Source: Phytopythium helicoides (lineage: Eukaryota; Oomycota; Peronosporomycetes; Pythiales; Pythiaceae). Taken from it: a stretch of 64,000 nt of DNA. Of this stretch, positions 10,955 to 20,138 are shown in pieces. The notes under the pieces are model-generated. The model was not told where the DNA came from, made no database searches, and saw only the letters and a list, made by a program, of their open reading frames with translations. Within the stretch, counting starts at the first letter, position 1; every line of letters starts with the position of its first letter. The stretch is taken from contig JANFNE010000002.1 in NCBI GenBank assembly GCA_024867545.1, forward strand, positions 434,001 through 498,000. The letters run 5' to 3'. Both the position numbers and the translations under genes were made by a program.

Positions 10955-12430
10955 TTAGCTGCTACCGTGGACAGCGGTGTAGTTGTAGTACAGCTTGTTC
11001 TCGTACTCCTCAGGGCAGTACGGGAACGAGACGTCGCTGGAAGTAGGCGCAAAAAGCGACTTGCCGGTCGTGTACGTCACGTAGCAGCCGAGCACCGTGC
11101 AGATGACGACGACAATGATGCCTGGGATCTTCTCCCACAGCGGCACCTTGTTCCAGGCCTTCTTGTAGTAGAAGATGATCGGGAGCACAATCGAGTTGGC
11201 AGTGTTGCACGAGGCACCGACAAAGTCACTGAAGTCGCTGAAGTGGTCCTTGGCGAGGACAGCGAGGACGACGAGAATTACTACGATCGCAACACGGAGC
11301 AGCACGTACTTGAGCGCGTTTGAGCCCTTGTACTCAGCAGCCTCGATCTCGGCGTCATCCGTGTTGTAGGCAGTGTCGGCCATCGACACAACAGACATCT
11401 TGGATGTACGCTCCTTCTCCAGGACAGTCTCGGCAGGGGTCGAGGCGTCAGCGTACGAGATGTTGTTCTCAACGTCGTCAACAGGCTTCTGGTGCATTCC
11501 GAGGAGCAGGCGCTCCGAGATGTAGAAGGCCGGGTTGATGATGACAGCGAAACCGATCGTGATGTGCACCTGCATGCAGAGGAAGGCGAGGACAACGGCA
11601 CCCTGGTCTGGCGAGAAACCGAGAGCCGACAGGCCGGTCGTCGCGTCCGGGTAGATCGTGTAGAGCAGGTTGCCCGAGATCTGGCAGCCGACAGCCGAGT
11701 AGCCAAGACCAGCGAGCGTCAGGAAGAGGCACGAGATGAGGCCGAGCGTGGCGAGCACAACACCAGGCATGCGGGTCGGCACACTGTGCTGGCGCTGCAC
11801 GTCCGGGATGATGATACCGGCACCGTAGGCGAGGGCGAGGTTACCGAACGCACCCGCAACCTGCTCGAACTTGAGGTCCGGGGCAATGACCGACGGGTGG
11901 CCGCGCATGCCGTAGAGCACGACCGAGACACCGATGATGTCGGCAATGAGAGTGCCAGCACATCCAGCGAAGGCAGCACCAGCTCCTTCCTTGAGCGTCG
12001 GGATGAGGCACACGGGAAGCACGACGATGGCCATGAGGATGATCCACACCGACTGGCTGAAGGCAGATGGGAAGAGGTCGTCGAGCAGCGTTCCACCGAG
12101 CACGAGGAACACGCAGGGCAGCAGCAGACAGGTGGCCATCTGGGCGATGACGGTGAGCCAGCGGCCGACCTTGCCCATGCACCACTCGCCCATGTCACCG
12201 TACGTCTTGACAGACTTGGGGGCCATGAGCATGGTCTTGGCGATACACCAGCCGGCGTAGACGTTGGCGAAGGCCATGAAGACGAGAGCGACCGTGGCGA
12301 TCGCCGGGCCGGCACGCGAGAAGTTGCCGGGCATACCGAGCGTACCAATACCGTAGACACAGCAGAAGATGCTGAAGCCGGCCTTGAGGTCGTCGGCCAT
12401 GATCCACTTGCGTCCTTCTGTCTTGGTCAT
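10955..12430 (-). CDS. AAAP-family amino-acid permease
   Basis: Single exon, 491 residues from the first in-frame ATG (MTKTEGRKWIMADDLKAG). The frame stays open upstream but contains no earlier ATG, and that stretch looks like leader. The N-terminal segment FCCVYGIGTLGMPGNFSRAG is the characteristic first helix of amino-acid/auxin permeases, and about ten more hydrophobic helices follow, including a Gly/Ala-rich GCAGTLIADIIGVSVVLYG. A hydrophilic loop with acidic and Ser residues precedes the last three helices. It most likely imports amino acids by proton symport at the plasma membrane; the substrate is unknown. It converges on GH30 copy 2. Confidence 0.85.
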   Translation of the reverse strand: MTKTEGRKWIMADDLKAGFSIFCCVYGIGTLGMPGNFSRAGPAIATVALVFMAFANVYAGWCIAKTMLMAPKSVKTYGDMGEWCMGKVGRWLTVIAQMATCLLLPCVFLVLGGTLLDDLFPSAFSQSVWIILMAIVVLPVCLIPTLKEGAGAAFAGCAGTLIADIIGVSVVLYGMRGHPSVIAPDLKFEQVAGAFGNLALAYGAGIIIPDVQRQHSVPTRMPGVVLATLGLISCLFLTLAGLGYSAVGCQISGNLLYTIYPDATTGLSALGFSPDQGAVVLAFLCMQVHITIGFAVIINPAFYISERLLLGMHQKPVDDVENNISYADASTPAETVLEKERTSKMSVVSMADTAYNTDDAEIEAAEYKGSNALKYVLLRVAIVVILVVLAVLAKDHFSDFSDFVGASCNTANSIVLPIIFYYKKAWNKVPLWEKIPGIIVVVICTVLGCYVTYTTGKSLFAPTSSDVSFPYCPEEYENKLYYNYTAVHGSS

Positions 12431-12895
12431 AGCTGCTGGAGAGGCTTTGGCTTCTTTCTGGTGGACTGGGAGGCTTGAGGCCGAGGCGGCAGATTGAGAA
12501 GTGAGGTGGTGCGAGGCGAGCGACCTGGCCGAACCGCCGGTGGAATTGCCGCCCGAGGCACTCGTCGATGACCGGACTATCACACCCAAAACGGAGTGCT
12601 GATCGCGATACTGATCGAAGCGAAGTTGCCACACCGGCACCGTGAAGAGCTGCTCGGCTCTGCGCACTGCACCGGACGTACGGTTCCGCCGAGGAGCGTC
12701 CTTGCATCGTCAAGCACTGCCGAGCAGTGCATAGCCTCGAGGGAATGTCTCTGTCGTCTAGGCTAGGCAAGCGTTCATCAGCTGCGATGGGACCACGGTC
12801 GCCCATGGTGTACAGACTTGCTTGAGCATATACACCTGCACATATATTCACACAAGTCCAAACTTCAGCAATTGCGTCGCAGGTGATGTGTGGTC
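12431..12895. promoter_or_regulatory. Upstream region of the AAAP permease gene
   Basis: Open in the permease frame up to about 12667 but without a start codon, so this is taken as 5' leader and promoter. No other feature seen. Confidence 0.4.
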
Positions 12896-13128
12896 TCAAA
12901 TTTGACAGTCGGATCTGCGCGAAAGAAGGGCCTCGACCCGTCTCTGGTCCTGTCTACGGGTCAAGGCCACTCTCAAACACCAGCACAGTGCCGCCTGGTG
13001 TTGCAGGCGCCTGGATTCCTCGGACTCACTATGCACGACGGAGCGCCATGCAGGACTCGACATGCACTCGCGGCGAGCGTTCGCCCCGTTTGTTGACCGC
13101 TCGGCCGCCGAGATACGGACGCTATCGA

Positions 13129-13133
13129 CTGAG
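13129..13133. repeat. Target-site duplication, left copy (CTGAG)
   Basis: The 5 bases flanking the left LTR are CTGAG and recur directly after the right LTR at 17744-17748, the expected duplication size for a Ty1/copia integrase. Confidence 0.9.
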
Positions 13134-13388
13134 TGTTGCGTTTCCGCACGAGGCACGAGAGCGACTTGTGTAGTTGAAAGAGAAAACGAGAGTGCATTGA
13201 CTGTCCTACATGCATCGTTGATCCAGCGAGGGTGTGTTCCGCTCAACTGGCTAGGATCCGAAGCGAACTGGCTAGGATCTAAAGATCCGATCTGGGAGCA
13301 CAATGCGACCCTTCACGAACACCTGCACTCACTGCAGTATACCTCACACTTGCACGCATTCAGCGGAGCCCGTCGGCTCGCTTCAACA
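13134..13388 (-). repeat. 3' LTR of the copia element
   Basis: 255 bases, bounded by TGTTG and CAACA. It contains the internal near-duplicate GGCTAGGATC motif twice. The last ~29 bases of the gag-pol frame, including the stop, lie inside this LTR. Confidence 0.95.
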
Positions 13389-16300
13389 CTCCCACTCGGA
13401 GCACACCGAGCATGTCTCGGAAGTTCTCAAACTTCGCACGTCCAAGCGGTTTAGTTAGCATGTCTGCAATCATCACCGCCGTCGCACAGTAGCGTATCTT
13501 CACAACACCGAGCCTGATCTGCTCTCGAATCCAGTGATACCGAACGTCAATGTGTCGAGAACGCTGTGTCACTCCCTTGCCTTCAGCAAGATGCTGCGCT
13601 CCTTGGTTGTCCTCGTGCACTATGATCGTGCCAAGTTCTAGACCAAGCTCATTGAGAAGTCGCTGCAACCCAATGCACTCCTGCACACCATAGTTCAACG
13701 CCACGTACTCCGACTCAGTAGTTGACAGCGTGACAATAGGTTGCTTCTTTGATCCCCACGCCACACAGCACCCATTAAGCATGACCACGTATCCTGTAGA
13801 CGACTTGGCCTCACGCTCACACGCGTATGCAGCATCACAGAACACTTCAAGCTTTAACTCGCTGCCTCTGCGCTCGTACACCAGTCCCATGTCCATGGTG
13901 CCAGCAACATACTGCATCGCACGTTCAACACCCTCAGCAACAGTCGCCGTTGGATGTTCAGTTTCCTGCGCAAGTATGCGCACAGCCGTCGCCAAATCAG
14001 GTCGGCTGACAGTCGCTGCGTACAGAAGTGAGCCAATCTCAGAGCGGAATTGATTGTCGATGTCGTGTTCATCTGCACGTATCTTGCGCTGAAAGTCTTC
14101 GTCCATTGGTGTCTTCTTACCCTTGATGTCAGCCAGGTATCGCTGCACCATGTCCAGAAGATATTTGCTCTGGCCAATGTTTAACACTGTCCCATCGCTC
14201 GCCCAAGCAAGCTCCATGCCGACAAAACTGCTTGCGGCGTTGCATACGTTCATAACAAACGCACGCTTCATGGATGTCTCGAAGTTGTCTAGCCGCTCTC
14301 CACGATCGCTGAATGCCAGCATATCATCCACGTAGAGCAGTACGATGATAAAGTGTCCTCCCACTCGCTTGATGAAGGCACATGGGTCTGATTCGCACTG
14401 CGTGAAACCACGATTACGCAACTGCTTGGACACGAACTCATACCAGGCACGCGATGCTTGTTTCAGACCGTACAGTGCTTTCTTCAGCTTCCACACCTTG
14501 CCATCTGAAGTAGGGAAAGGAGGCTCCACATACACTTCTTCGCTGAGAGGACTATTCAGAAAAGCAGTCTCTACATCGTATTGTCTGCAGTGCCATCCCT
14601 TCTGAACGGCAACTGCCAACACTGTCCGAATCGTGTCATGACGAACCACGGGGCTGAAAGTCTCCTCGTAATCCACACCATACTTCTGAGTGAATCCCTT
14701 GGCGACAAGTCTCGCCTTATATTTGTCCAGTGAACCATCAGGGCGAAGTTTCTTCTTCAACACCCACTTGGTCTTCACAAGCTTTGCCTTAGCAGGCAGA
14801 TTCACTTCCTCGTACGTTCCCATGTCTTTTAGGCTCTGCAATTCTCGATTTGTAGCCTCGCGCCACTGTTGCGCGTCAGGTCTAGTAAGTGCCTCCTCAA
14901 GTGTCATTGGGTCCTGAGTATCGGCCATCATGGATTGTGCTTCAAGCAAAAACACTGTTTCATCCTCCATCAAATGTGACTCCTCGTAGCGTAGTTGCCG
15001 AGCACTTTTTGACCTGATCCTTGCACTGCGACGAACAGCAACCTTTTCGGCTCTCGGCTCCCTCCAGGTTGCGATGTCGTCGTGATTTGCTGCGGTCGGT
15101 GTCGAAATCGATGACGAACTCGGTCCAGAGGTGCTGGCAGTCGGGACGGTAACCACAGGTACAGCTCCCACTAGCTCATCAGCGTCTCGTTCAGAGGGAA
15201 AATTCAAATCAAGAGTCAACCCGCCATCATCGTCAGGAACAACAGAGTTGTCAGCCAATCTGCCATCAGAATCAAGATCAAGTGATGCTAGATCTTCACA
15301 CACACCATCCAATACCGAAGAGCGCTCAAGAAAAACTGCATCACGCGAGATCATCACTCGACCACAGGCCCCACGACCAGTTGGAATCCAAAATTTTGAT
15401 TGACCACCTTGTCCGTAGCCAATGAACCGTCCCTTCACCGTTCGAGGGTCGAGCTTGTTACGAGCTCCCTCCGGCAGTAGCACCTGAGCTTCGCAGCCGA
15501 AAACTCGGAGATCACGAAGTGAAGGAGGACACCCCGTGACTGCCTCGATTGGTGTAATCCCGTCTAGTGCCGCTGTCGGACACCGATTCCGAACATACGC
15601 CGAGGTAATGACTGCGTCACTCCAGAACATTGGCGAAAGCGCCGCTGTTTGCAACATGGCCCTCGCCATCTCAACAAGAACGCGATTGCTTCGCTCGACC
15701 ATCCCGTTTTGTTGCGCACAGTACGGAGCACTGAATTCTTGGGCTATGATAGCTTGATTACAGAATGCTGCAAATGCTCCCTCAGTGTACTCCTTCGCTC
15801 GATCGCTCTTTACCATTGTTACTCGAACATCAGGACGCACAAGCTGAAGTTGCGCAATGGCTGATCGTAACGCTGACAATTGTGTCTCTGAATCCTTGTT
15901 TTTGACCGGCACAGCCATGCAGAGGTGAAACGGCTCAATCATCATGCTGACAAACCCTGTGAAACCATCGTGTGATGCAGTAGGCATCGGTCCAACATAG
16001 TCGATTGCAATGTGCGCTTGCCCATCATGAACTTGACGTCTTTCCTTTTTCTTGAACGGACCACGAGTTAACTTGGCAGCCGTACACACTTCACAGTGAG
16101 ATAGCCGTGCACCTTGCACCTTAATTCCAGCCTTCTGCAACACCGCCTTGAGGTCACGCTCGTTGAGATGTCCCAAACGAGAGTGCCACACCATAAGATC
16201 AGCATCCGACTCACTCGTACTCAAAGCTTTTGCTCCCACTTCAGCATCAAATGGCTTCTCCACCATGTAGAGTCCATTCTGTGCTTGTTCAGCGATGAGT

Positions 16301-17484
16301 TGCATTTTTCCGTTCGATATCACACAACGGTTGTCTGAAAATGTTGCCGACATCCCATTCTTGCTAATTCGATTCAGGCTGACAAGATTGCGTTGGAGCC
16401 CAGGAACCACAAGAACATTGTTCAGTGTGCACCACCCACCGCTGGCCAAAGGAAGTTTTACCTTTCCTGCTTCTCGAGCCGTCAGCTTTGAACCATTCGC
16501 TGTTGTGACAACGATGGATTGCGAGAGTAGTTGCACGTCGTGGAGCAGATTTCTCTCACCCGTCATGTGACTAGAGGCTCCAGAGTCAACTATCCAGTAT
16601 GATAAAGAAGATGACATGCCTTGGCTTGGACACTCCACACTGACTTGAAGAGCAAATCCCACCTCAGCAACATTCGCAGTAGCACCTCCACCATCTTTCG
16701 CAGGCGCACGACAGTCTTGCTTCATATGACCACGCTTGCCGCAGTTCCAGCACTTGCCTTTTCGCTTCTTTTTCTTGTGGCCATTGGGGTTGTTGCCTCC
16801 GGCCCTGTTCTGCTGCTGAGTGACCGCAAGAGCTGTCGCGCTCTGCGTCGTCGACCCGCCGCCACCGCGTCCACGTTGTCGTTGCTCTGCTCGGCGTCGA
16901 GCTTCTGCAGCTGCCTTAACCAGCATCTCGTCGAACGTGCCACATGACTCCAGAGTTCCCACATAACCATTCCAATCTGGCCCGATACTCTGGAGGAAGT
17001 TGCTTTTCCTTTCCGCGTCTGAGAACAGCACATGATAACTAGCAAGTTCAGCGACCACCAGCTTGGTCTGCTTGATATGCTCCAACATGTTTCCGCCGTT
17101 GTCCAGGTACAGACCCATATACCGACGCTTGAGTGCTCCGACCGTAGAATCACAGATGTGTCGATGTGTCTCCTTCAGCGCACTCAGCATGTCCTTTGGG
17201 TGCGGCAGGTCAGCCACAAGCGCAGCCTGCTCATCGTTCAGGGATGACAGGATGATCGCCATTGCCAACTTCTGCCTCGCAGCTCGCTTGTGTAAAATGC
17301 CGTTACGCGTGCTCTCGCTGGCGAGCTGCTCGTCGGTAGGCGCATCCTCTTGGATCGCCTCCCACACATCCTTCACCTCCAAGTACAGCTGCAGCTGTCG
17401 CGACCATACGCGAAAGCCGGTCCCATCAAACTTGCGGAGCTTGTGGGTGAAGTCGCTGCCGGGATCCGCGCCACTTGGGCTCAT
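13360..17484 (-). CDS. Copia gag-pol polyprotein
   Basis: A single frame of 1374 residues starts at the only suitable ATG (17484), six bases inside the element from the 5' LTR. Domains in order, with approximate residues: gag/UBN2 (1-220); zinc knuckle CWNCGKRGHMKQDC (about 240); aspartic protease WIVDSGASSHM (about 295); GAG-pre-integrase HSRLGHLNERDL (about 430); integrase core from IDYVGPMP (about 490); reverse transcriptase from TKWVLKKKLRPDGSLDKYKA (about 890) with YVDDM (about 1050); and RNase H with STGYVV and TTESEYVALN (about 1210-1260), ending near TKPLGRAKFEN. Gag and pol are not separated by a frameshift or stop, so the ratio must be set another way, as in Drosophila copia, where splicing does it. 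The upstream open frame lacks an ATG. Confidence 0.95.
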   Translation of the reverse strand: MSPSGADPGSDFTHKLRKFDGTGFRVWSRQLQLYLEVKDVWEAIQEDAPTDEQLASESTRNGILHKRAARQKLAMAIILSSLNDEQAALVADLPHPKDMLSALKETHRHICDSTVGALKRRYMGLYLDNGGNMLEHIKQTKLVVAELASYHVLFSDAERKSNFLQSIGPDWNGYVGTLESCGTFDEMLVKAAAEARRRAEQRQRGRGGGGSTTQSATALAVTQQQNRAGGNNPNGHKKKKRKGKCWNCGKRGHMKQDCRAPAKDGGGATANVAEVGFALQVSVECPSQGMSSSLSYWIVDSGASSHMTGERNLLHDVQLLSQSIVVTTANGSKLTAREAGKVKLPLASGGWCTLNNVLVVPGLQRNLVSLNRISKNGMSATFSDNRCVISNGKMQLIAEQAQNGLYMVEKPFDAEVGAKALSTSESDADLMVWHSRLGHLNERDLKAVLQKAGIKVQGARLSHCEVCTAAKLTRGPFKKKERRQVHDGQAHIAIDYVGPMPTASHDGFTGFVSMMIEPFHLCMAVPVKNKDSETQLSALRSAIAQLQLVRPDVRVTMVKSDRAKEYTEGAFAAFCNQAIIAQEFSAPYCAQQNGMVERSNRVLVEMARAMLQTAALSPMFWSDAVITSAYVRNRCPTAALDGITPIEAVTGCPPSLRDLRVFGCEAQVLLPEGARNKLDPRTVKGRFIGYGQGGQSKFWIPTGRGACGRVMISRDAVFLERSSVLDGVCEDLASLDLDSDGRLADNSVVPDDDGGLTLDLNFPSERDADELVGAVPVVTVPTASTSGPSSSSISTPTAANHDDIATWREPRAEKVAVRRSARIRSKSARQLRYEESHLMEDETVFLLEAQSMMADTQDPMTLEEALTRPDAQQWREATNRELQSLKDMGTYEEVNLPAKAKLVKTKWVLKKKLRPDGSLDKYKARLVAKGFTQKYGVDYEETFSPVVRHDTIRTVLAVAVQKGWHCRQYDVETAFLNSPLSEEVYVEPPFPTSDGKVWKLKKALYGLKQASRAWYEFVSKQLRNRGFTQCESDPCAFIKRVGGHFIIVLLYVDDMLAFSDRGERLDNFETSMKRAFVMNVCNAASSFVGMELAWASDGTVLNIGQSKYLLDMVQRYLADIKGKKTPMDEDFQRKIRADEHDIDNQFRSEIGSLLYAATVSRPDLATAVRILAQETEHPTATVAEGVERAMQYVAGTMDMGLVYERRGSELKLEVFCDAAYACEREAKSSTGYVVMLNGCCVAWGSKKQPIVTLSTTESEYVALNYGVQECIGLQRLLNELGLELGTIIVHEDNQGAQHLAEGKGVTQRSRHIDVRYHWIREQIRLGVVKIRYCATAVMIADMLTKPLGRAKFENFRDMLGVLRVGVLKRADGLR

Positions 17485-17488
17485 AACC
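17474..17488 (-). promoter_or_regulatory. Copia primer-binding site, initiator-tRNA anticodon-half type
   Basis: Directly after the 5' LTR the minus strand reads GGTTATGAGCCCAAG. This closely resembles the Drosophila copia primer site, which pairs with the anticodon stem-loop of initiator Met tRNA rather than the 3' CCA end. The complementary strand contains the CAT anticodon in the expected CTCATAACC context. The ATG in this site is the gag-pol start codon. Confidence 0.7.
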
Positions 17489-17743
17489 TGTTGCGTTTCC
17501 GCACGAGGCACGAGAGCGACTTGTGTAGTTGAAAGAGAAAACGAGAGTGCATTGACTGTCCTACATGCATCGTTGATCCAGCGAGGGTGTGTTCCGCTCA
17601 ACTGGCTAGGATCCGAAGCGAACTGGCTAGGATCTAAAGATCCGATCTGGGAGCACAATGCGACCCTTCACGAACACCTGCACTCACTGCAGTATACCTC
17701 ACACTTGCACGCATTCAGCGGAGCCCGTCGGCTCGCTTCAACA
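17489..17743 (-). repeat. 5' LTR of the copia element
   Basis: 255 bases, identical by eye to 13134-13388. As the 5' LTR it should contain the element promoter. It ends in CAACA immediately before the primer-binding site. Confidence 0.95.
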
Positions 17744-17748
17744 CTGAG
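17744..17748. repeat. Target-site duplication, right copy (CTGAG)
   Basis: Matches the CTGAG at 13129-13133 on the other side of the element. Confidence 0.9.
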
Positions 17749-18041
17749 ACCTCGGGCCAATCCGAGCTGCGGATCCATGTGACTCCGGGTCGGTCACGCC
17801 CAGCCGACTGTGCGAAGGGCATCTCGAGTGCATGAATGCGGCCGTGTATGATATCGAGGTCAGCTGAGGGTGCTGCGGCGACGTCGCACAGAGTGGATGC
17901 CTGCCAGGATGCTCCCATGACGATGTCGGTCTCTTTCTTCCCATCCGGCCGAGCAAGCATGAAGACAGTCTTCGGGGTCATCTCAGTCGTTCGGCGATCG
18001 CAAGCGGCGATGGGCACAGCCTGGGACGCGTCAATCTCCAT

Positions 18042-18416
18042 CAAAACGAGTGATTTGACGCTCTCGCGCTCATCCTACTCGCAGAGTCGTTAAGGCAGTC
18101 ATGTTCGCTATGCTGCAGAACGCGAACCCTCCGCGGAAAACAATGTAGGGAGGCACTGTACAGCGCTGTCGTATTGGTTTGAGTGCATCCAGACTCTGTA
18201 CGTTCATAAAGCTGCGAATCGTGCTTTATTTTCCGCGGTGCGGAATCTATGCGGACTCATGAGACTGAACAGTGCGCACAAAGACTGTCATGACACCGTC
18301 AGCAAACTGTAGCCACTTGAAAGTTTGCGCAAACGAGGTCGTGTCCTGGAAAACAGGTTTCACATCAGAACAGTAAATGCTATAACATGAACATTGCCTT
18401 CATGTTGGTGACATCA
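18042..18416. other. Intergenic region
   Basis: Lies between the interrupted ORF and the 3' end of GH30 copy 3. It contains AT-rich patches (for example TATAACATG near 18380) but no supported gene. Confidence 0.4.
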
Positions 18417-18421
18417 GACGC

Positions 18422-20044
18422 CTAGCTCGAGAGCACCTTGGTGGCCGAAGACGCCGGCAGGATGACCGTGTTGATCGAGCGCGCGGCCAGCGACAGCGTG
18501 AACGTCTTGCTGTCCGTCTGCTTCACGCTCACCGTCACGGCCGAGCTGTCGCGGTTCAGGAACAGCATCACGACCTGGTTGCTCGGCGTCACGAACGCCG
18601 TGCGGTGGAACTTGCTCAGCGTCTTGGTCTTGGGGAACTCGACGCGGCGCGAGCCCTGGGGGACGAACTTGGACAGGTGGCCCATGGCGTAGAACATGGG
18701 CTGCTTGTAGAACTCGGTGCCGCTCACCTCGTCCACGAGGATGGGAGCGTCCACGTAGTTGGCGGCCCAGTTGGGACCGCCCGTTGTGTCCAAGAACAAG
18801 TTCCAGTCCGTCCATCCAGCCGCGTAGTTGTTGATGTCCTCGATGATGTCGCGCGCGTAGTTCTCGGCGCGGTACCAGCTCTTGTCCGCATCCGTGAGCG
18901 AGACACCAGCACCAGTGCCAAGCCAGCTCGGAAGGTATCCCTCGCACGCCTCCGTTCCGAGGATGAAGATGTCCGGGTAGTCGCCGTAGAAGGTCGCGAG
19001 CTTATCGAAGTCGCCACCAGTGTCAAGGAAGAAGAAGTCCAAGTCGCGGTACCAGTGCACTCCCAAACCAGAGATGTACTTGAGGGCGTCAGCATCCTGG
19101 AACGGCGCAAGACGGTCGAGGATACCCGACTTCTGGTCGTCACCGGCAATAATCTTGAGGTCCGGGTGGTTCTTGGCCATCATCGGTCCGAGGTCGAGCT
19201 TGATGAAGTCGCGTTCCTGTTCGGCCGTGAGGCGCAAAGACTGCCACGCCGACGTCTGAAGGATAGAGCTGGACGGCTCGTTCTGCACCGTCATGGCCCA
19301 AAAGTCGATGCCCTCATTCGCGTACGCGTCGAAGAACTTGGAGTAGTAGAGCGCAAGCGCCTCCCAGTACGCAGTGCCAGGGTCGCCGATGAGAGCGCAG
19401 TTAATGGTCGTGTTCTCGGTGGTCATCCACGCGGGCGGAGCCCACGACGACGCAAACAGCTGCACGTCGCGCGTCGACATGCTGAGGGCTCGCTTGATCA
19501 GATCGATCTTCCCCGAGGTCTTGTCGACGGCGATGGAGAACTTGCTCATGGCGAGATCTCCCGCGTTGTCGTTGTACGAGTAGATGCTGGTGGAGAAGTC
19601 GGTGGAGGCGATGGGGACGCGACCGAGCGAGTACTGGATTCCCGTCTCGGAGAAGTACTGCTTGAGCACGAGGTTCTGCAGCGTCGAGGTGAGCTTGTTG
19701 AGGTTGATGGTGGCGGCGTCCGTGAAGGCACCGCCGAAGCCGATCATGGTCTGCCACTGCGTGGAGATGTCGATCGAGTAGGTGGGACTGCTGACAGCCG
19801 TCGAGTCGACGTTGACGACCTTGTAGGAGAAGCGGTCGCCCGCCTTGGTGGACGCATACCATCCGACCTGTCCGGTCGTGAGGCTCGTGTAGTTGTTGCT
19901 GACCGAGTCGCACTGCGTGGCGTTGCAGACGCAGACGCCGGTGAGCGTCGTCTGGTAGCGCGTGGACCAGTTGCTGCATGTGGCGGAGGCGCCAGCGGCC
20001 ATGGCGAGCACGACGGCGGTCGCGAGCGTGGAGGGAGCGAGCAT
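18422..20044 (-). CDS. GH30 glycoside hydrolase, secreted (copy 3)
   Basis: Intronless, 540 residues. Signal peptide (STLATAVVLAMAAGASA), Cys-rich start CSNWSTRYQTT / GVCVCNATQC, and GH30 barrel with acid/base Glu in TVQNEP (about E256) and nucleophile Glu in GTEACEGY (about E365). The protein ends SSATKVLSS with no anchor tail, so it should be freely secreted. It differs from copy 4 at only three residues that I can find: Ala/Val at 8, Ser/Ala in the DRF-YKVV context and Asn/Lys in DAYA-EG. It is clearly more diverged from copies 1 and 2. The shared initiator motif at 20098-20114 suggests both copies 3 and 4 can be transcribed. Confidence 0.93.
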   Translation of the reverse strand: MLAPSTLATAVVLAMAAGASATCSNWSTRYQTTLTGVCVCNATQCDSVSNNYTSLTTGQVGWYASTKAGDRFSYKVVNVDSTAVSSPTYSIDISTQWQTMIGFGGAFTDAATINLNKLTSTLQNLVLKQYFSETGIQYSLGRVPIASTDFSTSIYSYNDNAGDLAMSKFSIAVDKTSGKIDLIKRALSMSTRDVQLFASSWAPPAWMTTENTTINCALIGDPGTAYWEALALYYSKFFDAYANEGIDFWAMTVQNEPSSSILQTSAWQSLRLTAEQERDFIKLDLGPMMAKNHPDLKIIAGDDQKSGILDRLAPFQDADALKYISGLGVHWYRDLDFFFLDTGGDFDKLATFYGDYPDIFILGTEACEGYLPSWLGTGAGVSLTDADKSWYRAENYARDIIEDINNYAAGWTDWNLFLDTTGGPNWAANYVDAPILVDEVSGTEFYKQPMFYAMGHLSKFVPQGSRRVEFPKTKTLSKFHRTAFVTPSNQVVMLFLNRDSSAVTVSVKQTDSKTFTLSLAARSINTVILPASSATKVLSS

Positions 20045-20097
20045 CTCGATCTCGTTCTTCCCTTCTCCTTGTCGTGGTCCTTGTTGGGCCTTGGGCG

Positions 20098-20114
20098 AAG
20101 CTTGGAGAATGAGC
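20098..20114 (-). promoter_or_regulatory. Oomycete initiator-like element of GH30 copy 3
   Basis: The minus strand reads GCTCATTCTCCAAGCTT 54 bases upstream of the ATG. It fits the oomycete core-promoter consensus GCTCATTYYNCAWTTT in its first half and probably marks the transcription start. The same 17 bases are present in copy 4. Confidence 0.6.
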
Positions 20115-20138
20115 GGAGCCGGAGGATTGAGAAGCGAA

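Larger units (their letters stand above)
13134..17743 (-). mobile_element. Complete Ty1/copia LTR retrotransposon
   Basis: The 4610-base element is read on the minus strand. It has two 255-base LTRs identical as far as I can compare, TGTTG...CAACA ends, a 5-base target-site duplication, a primer-binding site and one uninterrupted gag-pol frame. A short purine tract (GAGTGGGAG on the minus strand, 13389-13397) precedes the 3' LTR and probably primes plus-strand synthesis. Identical LTRs and an open frame indicate a recent insertion that may still be competent to transpose. Confidence 0.96.
12896..18041 (-). pseudogene. ORF interrupted by the copia insertion
   Basis: On the minus strand an ATG at 18041 opens a frame that runs to the insertion site at 17744. 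If the element and one CTGAG duplicate are removed, the same frame continues from 13128 to a TGA at 12896, giving 177 codons including the stop, with no frameshift. The first half contains a protein-like TPKTVFMLARPDGKKETDI stretch; the second half is Arg/Ser-rich. I do not recognise a family. A chance open frame of this length in GC-rich DNA is possible, so this is only a candidate disrupted gene. Confidence 0.3.
18417..20138 (-). repeat. Left arm of inverted GH30 duplication
   Basis: 1722 bases that recur in opposite orientation, without any length change, at 24418-26139. The arm runs from about 94 bases upstream of the ATG to 5 bases past the stop. Outside these limits the flanks differ sharply, apart from weak similarity just beyond the stop. 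Confidence 0.9.

Noticed and set aside
11492..12478. 328-codon ORF antisense to the AAAP permease
   Set aside because: His/Glu/Arg-rich composition with no domain; a shadow of the permease codons.
17485..17658. 58-codon N-terminal extension of gag-pol into the 5' LTR
   Set aside because: The frame is open but begins with TTG and has no ATG; the first ATG is at the primer-binding site.
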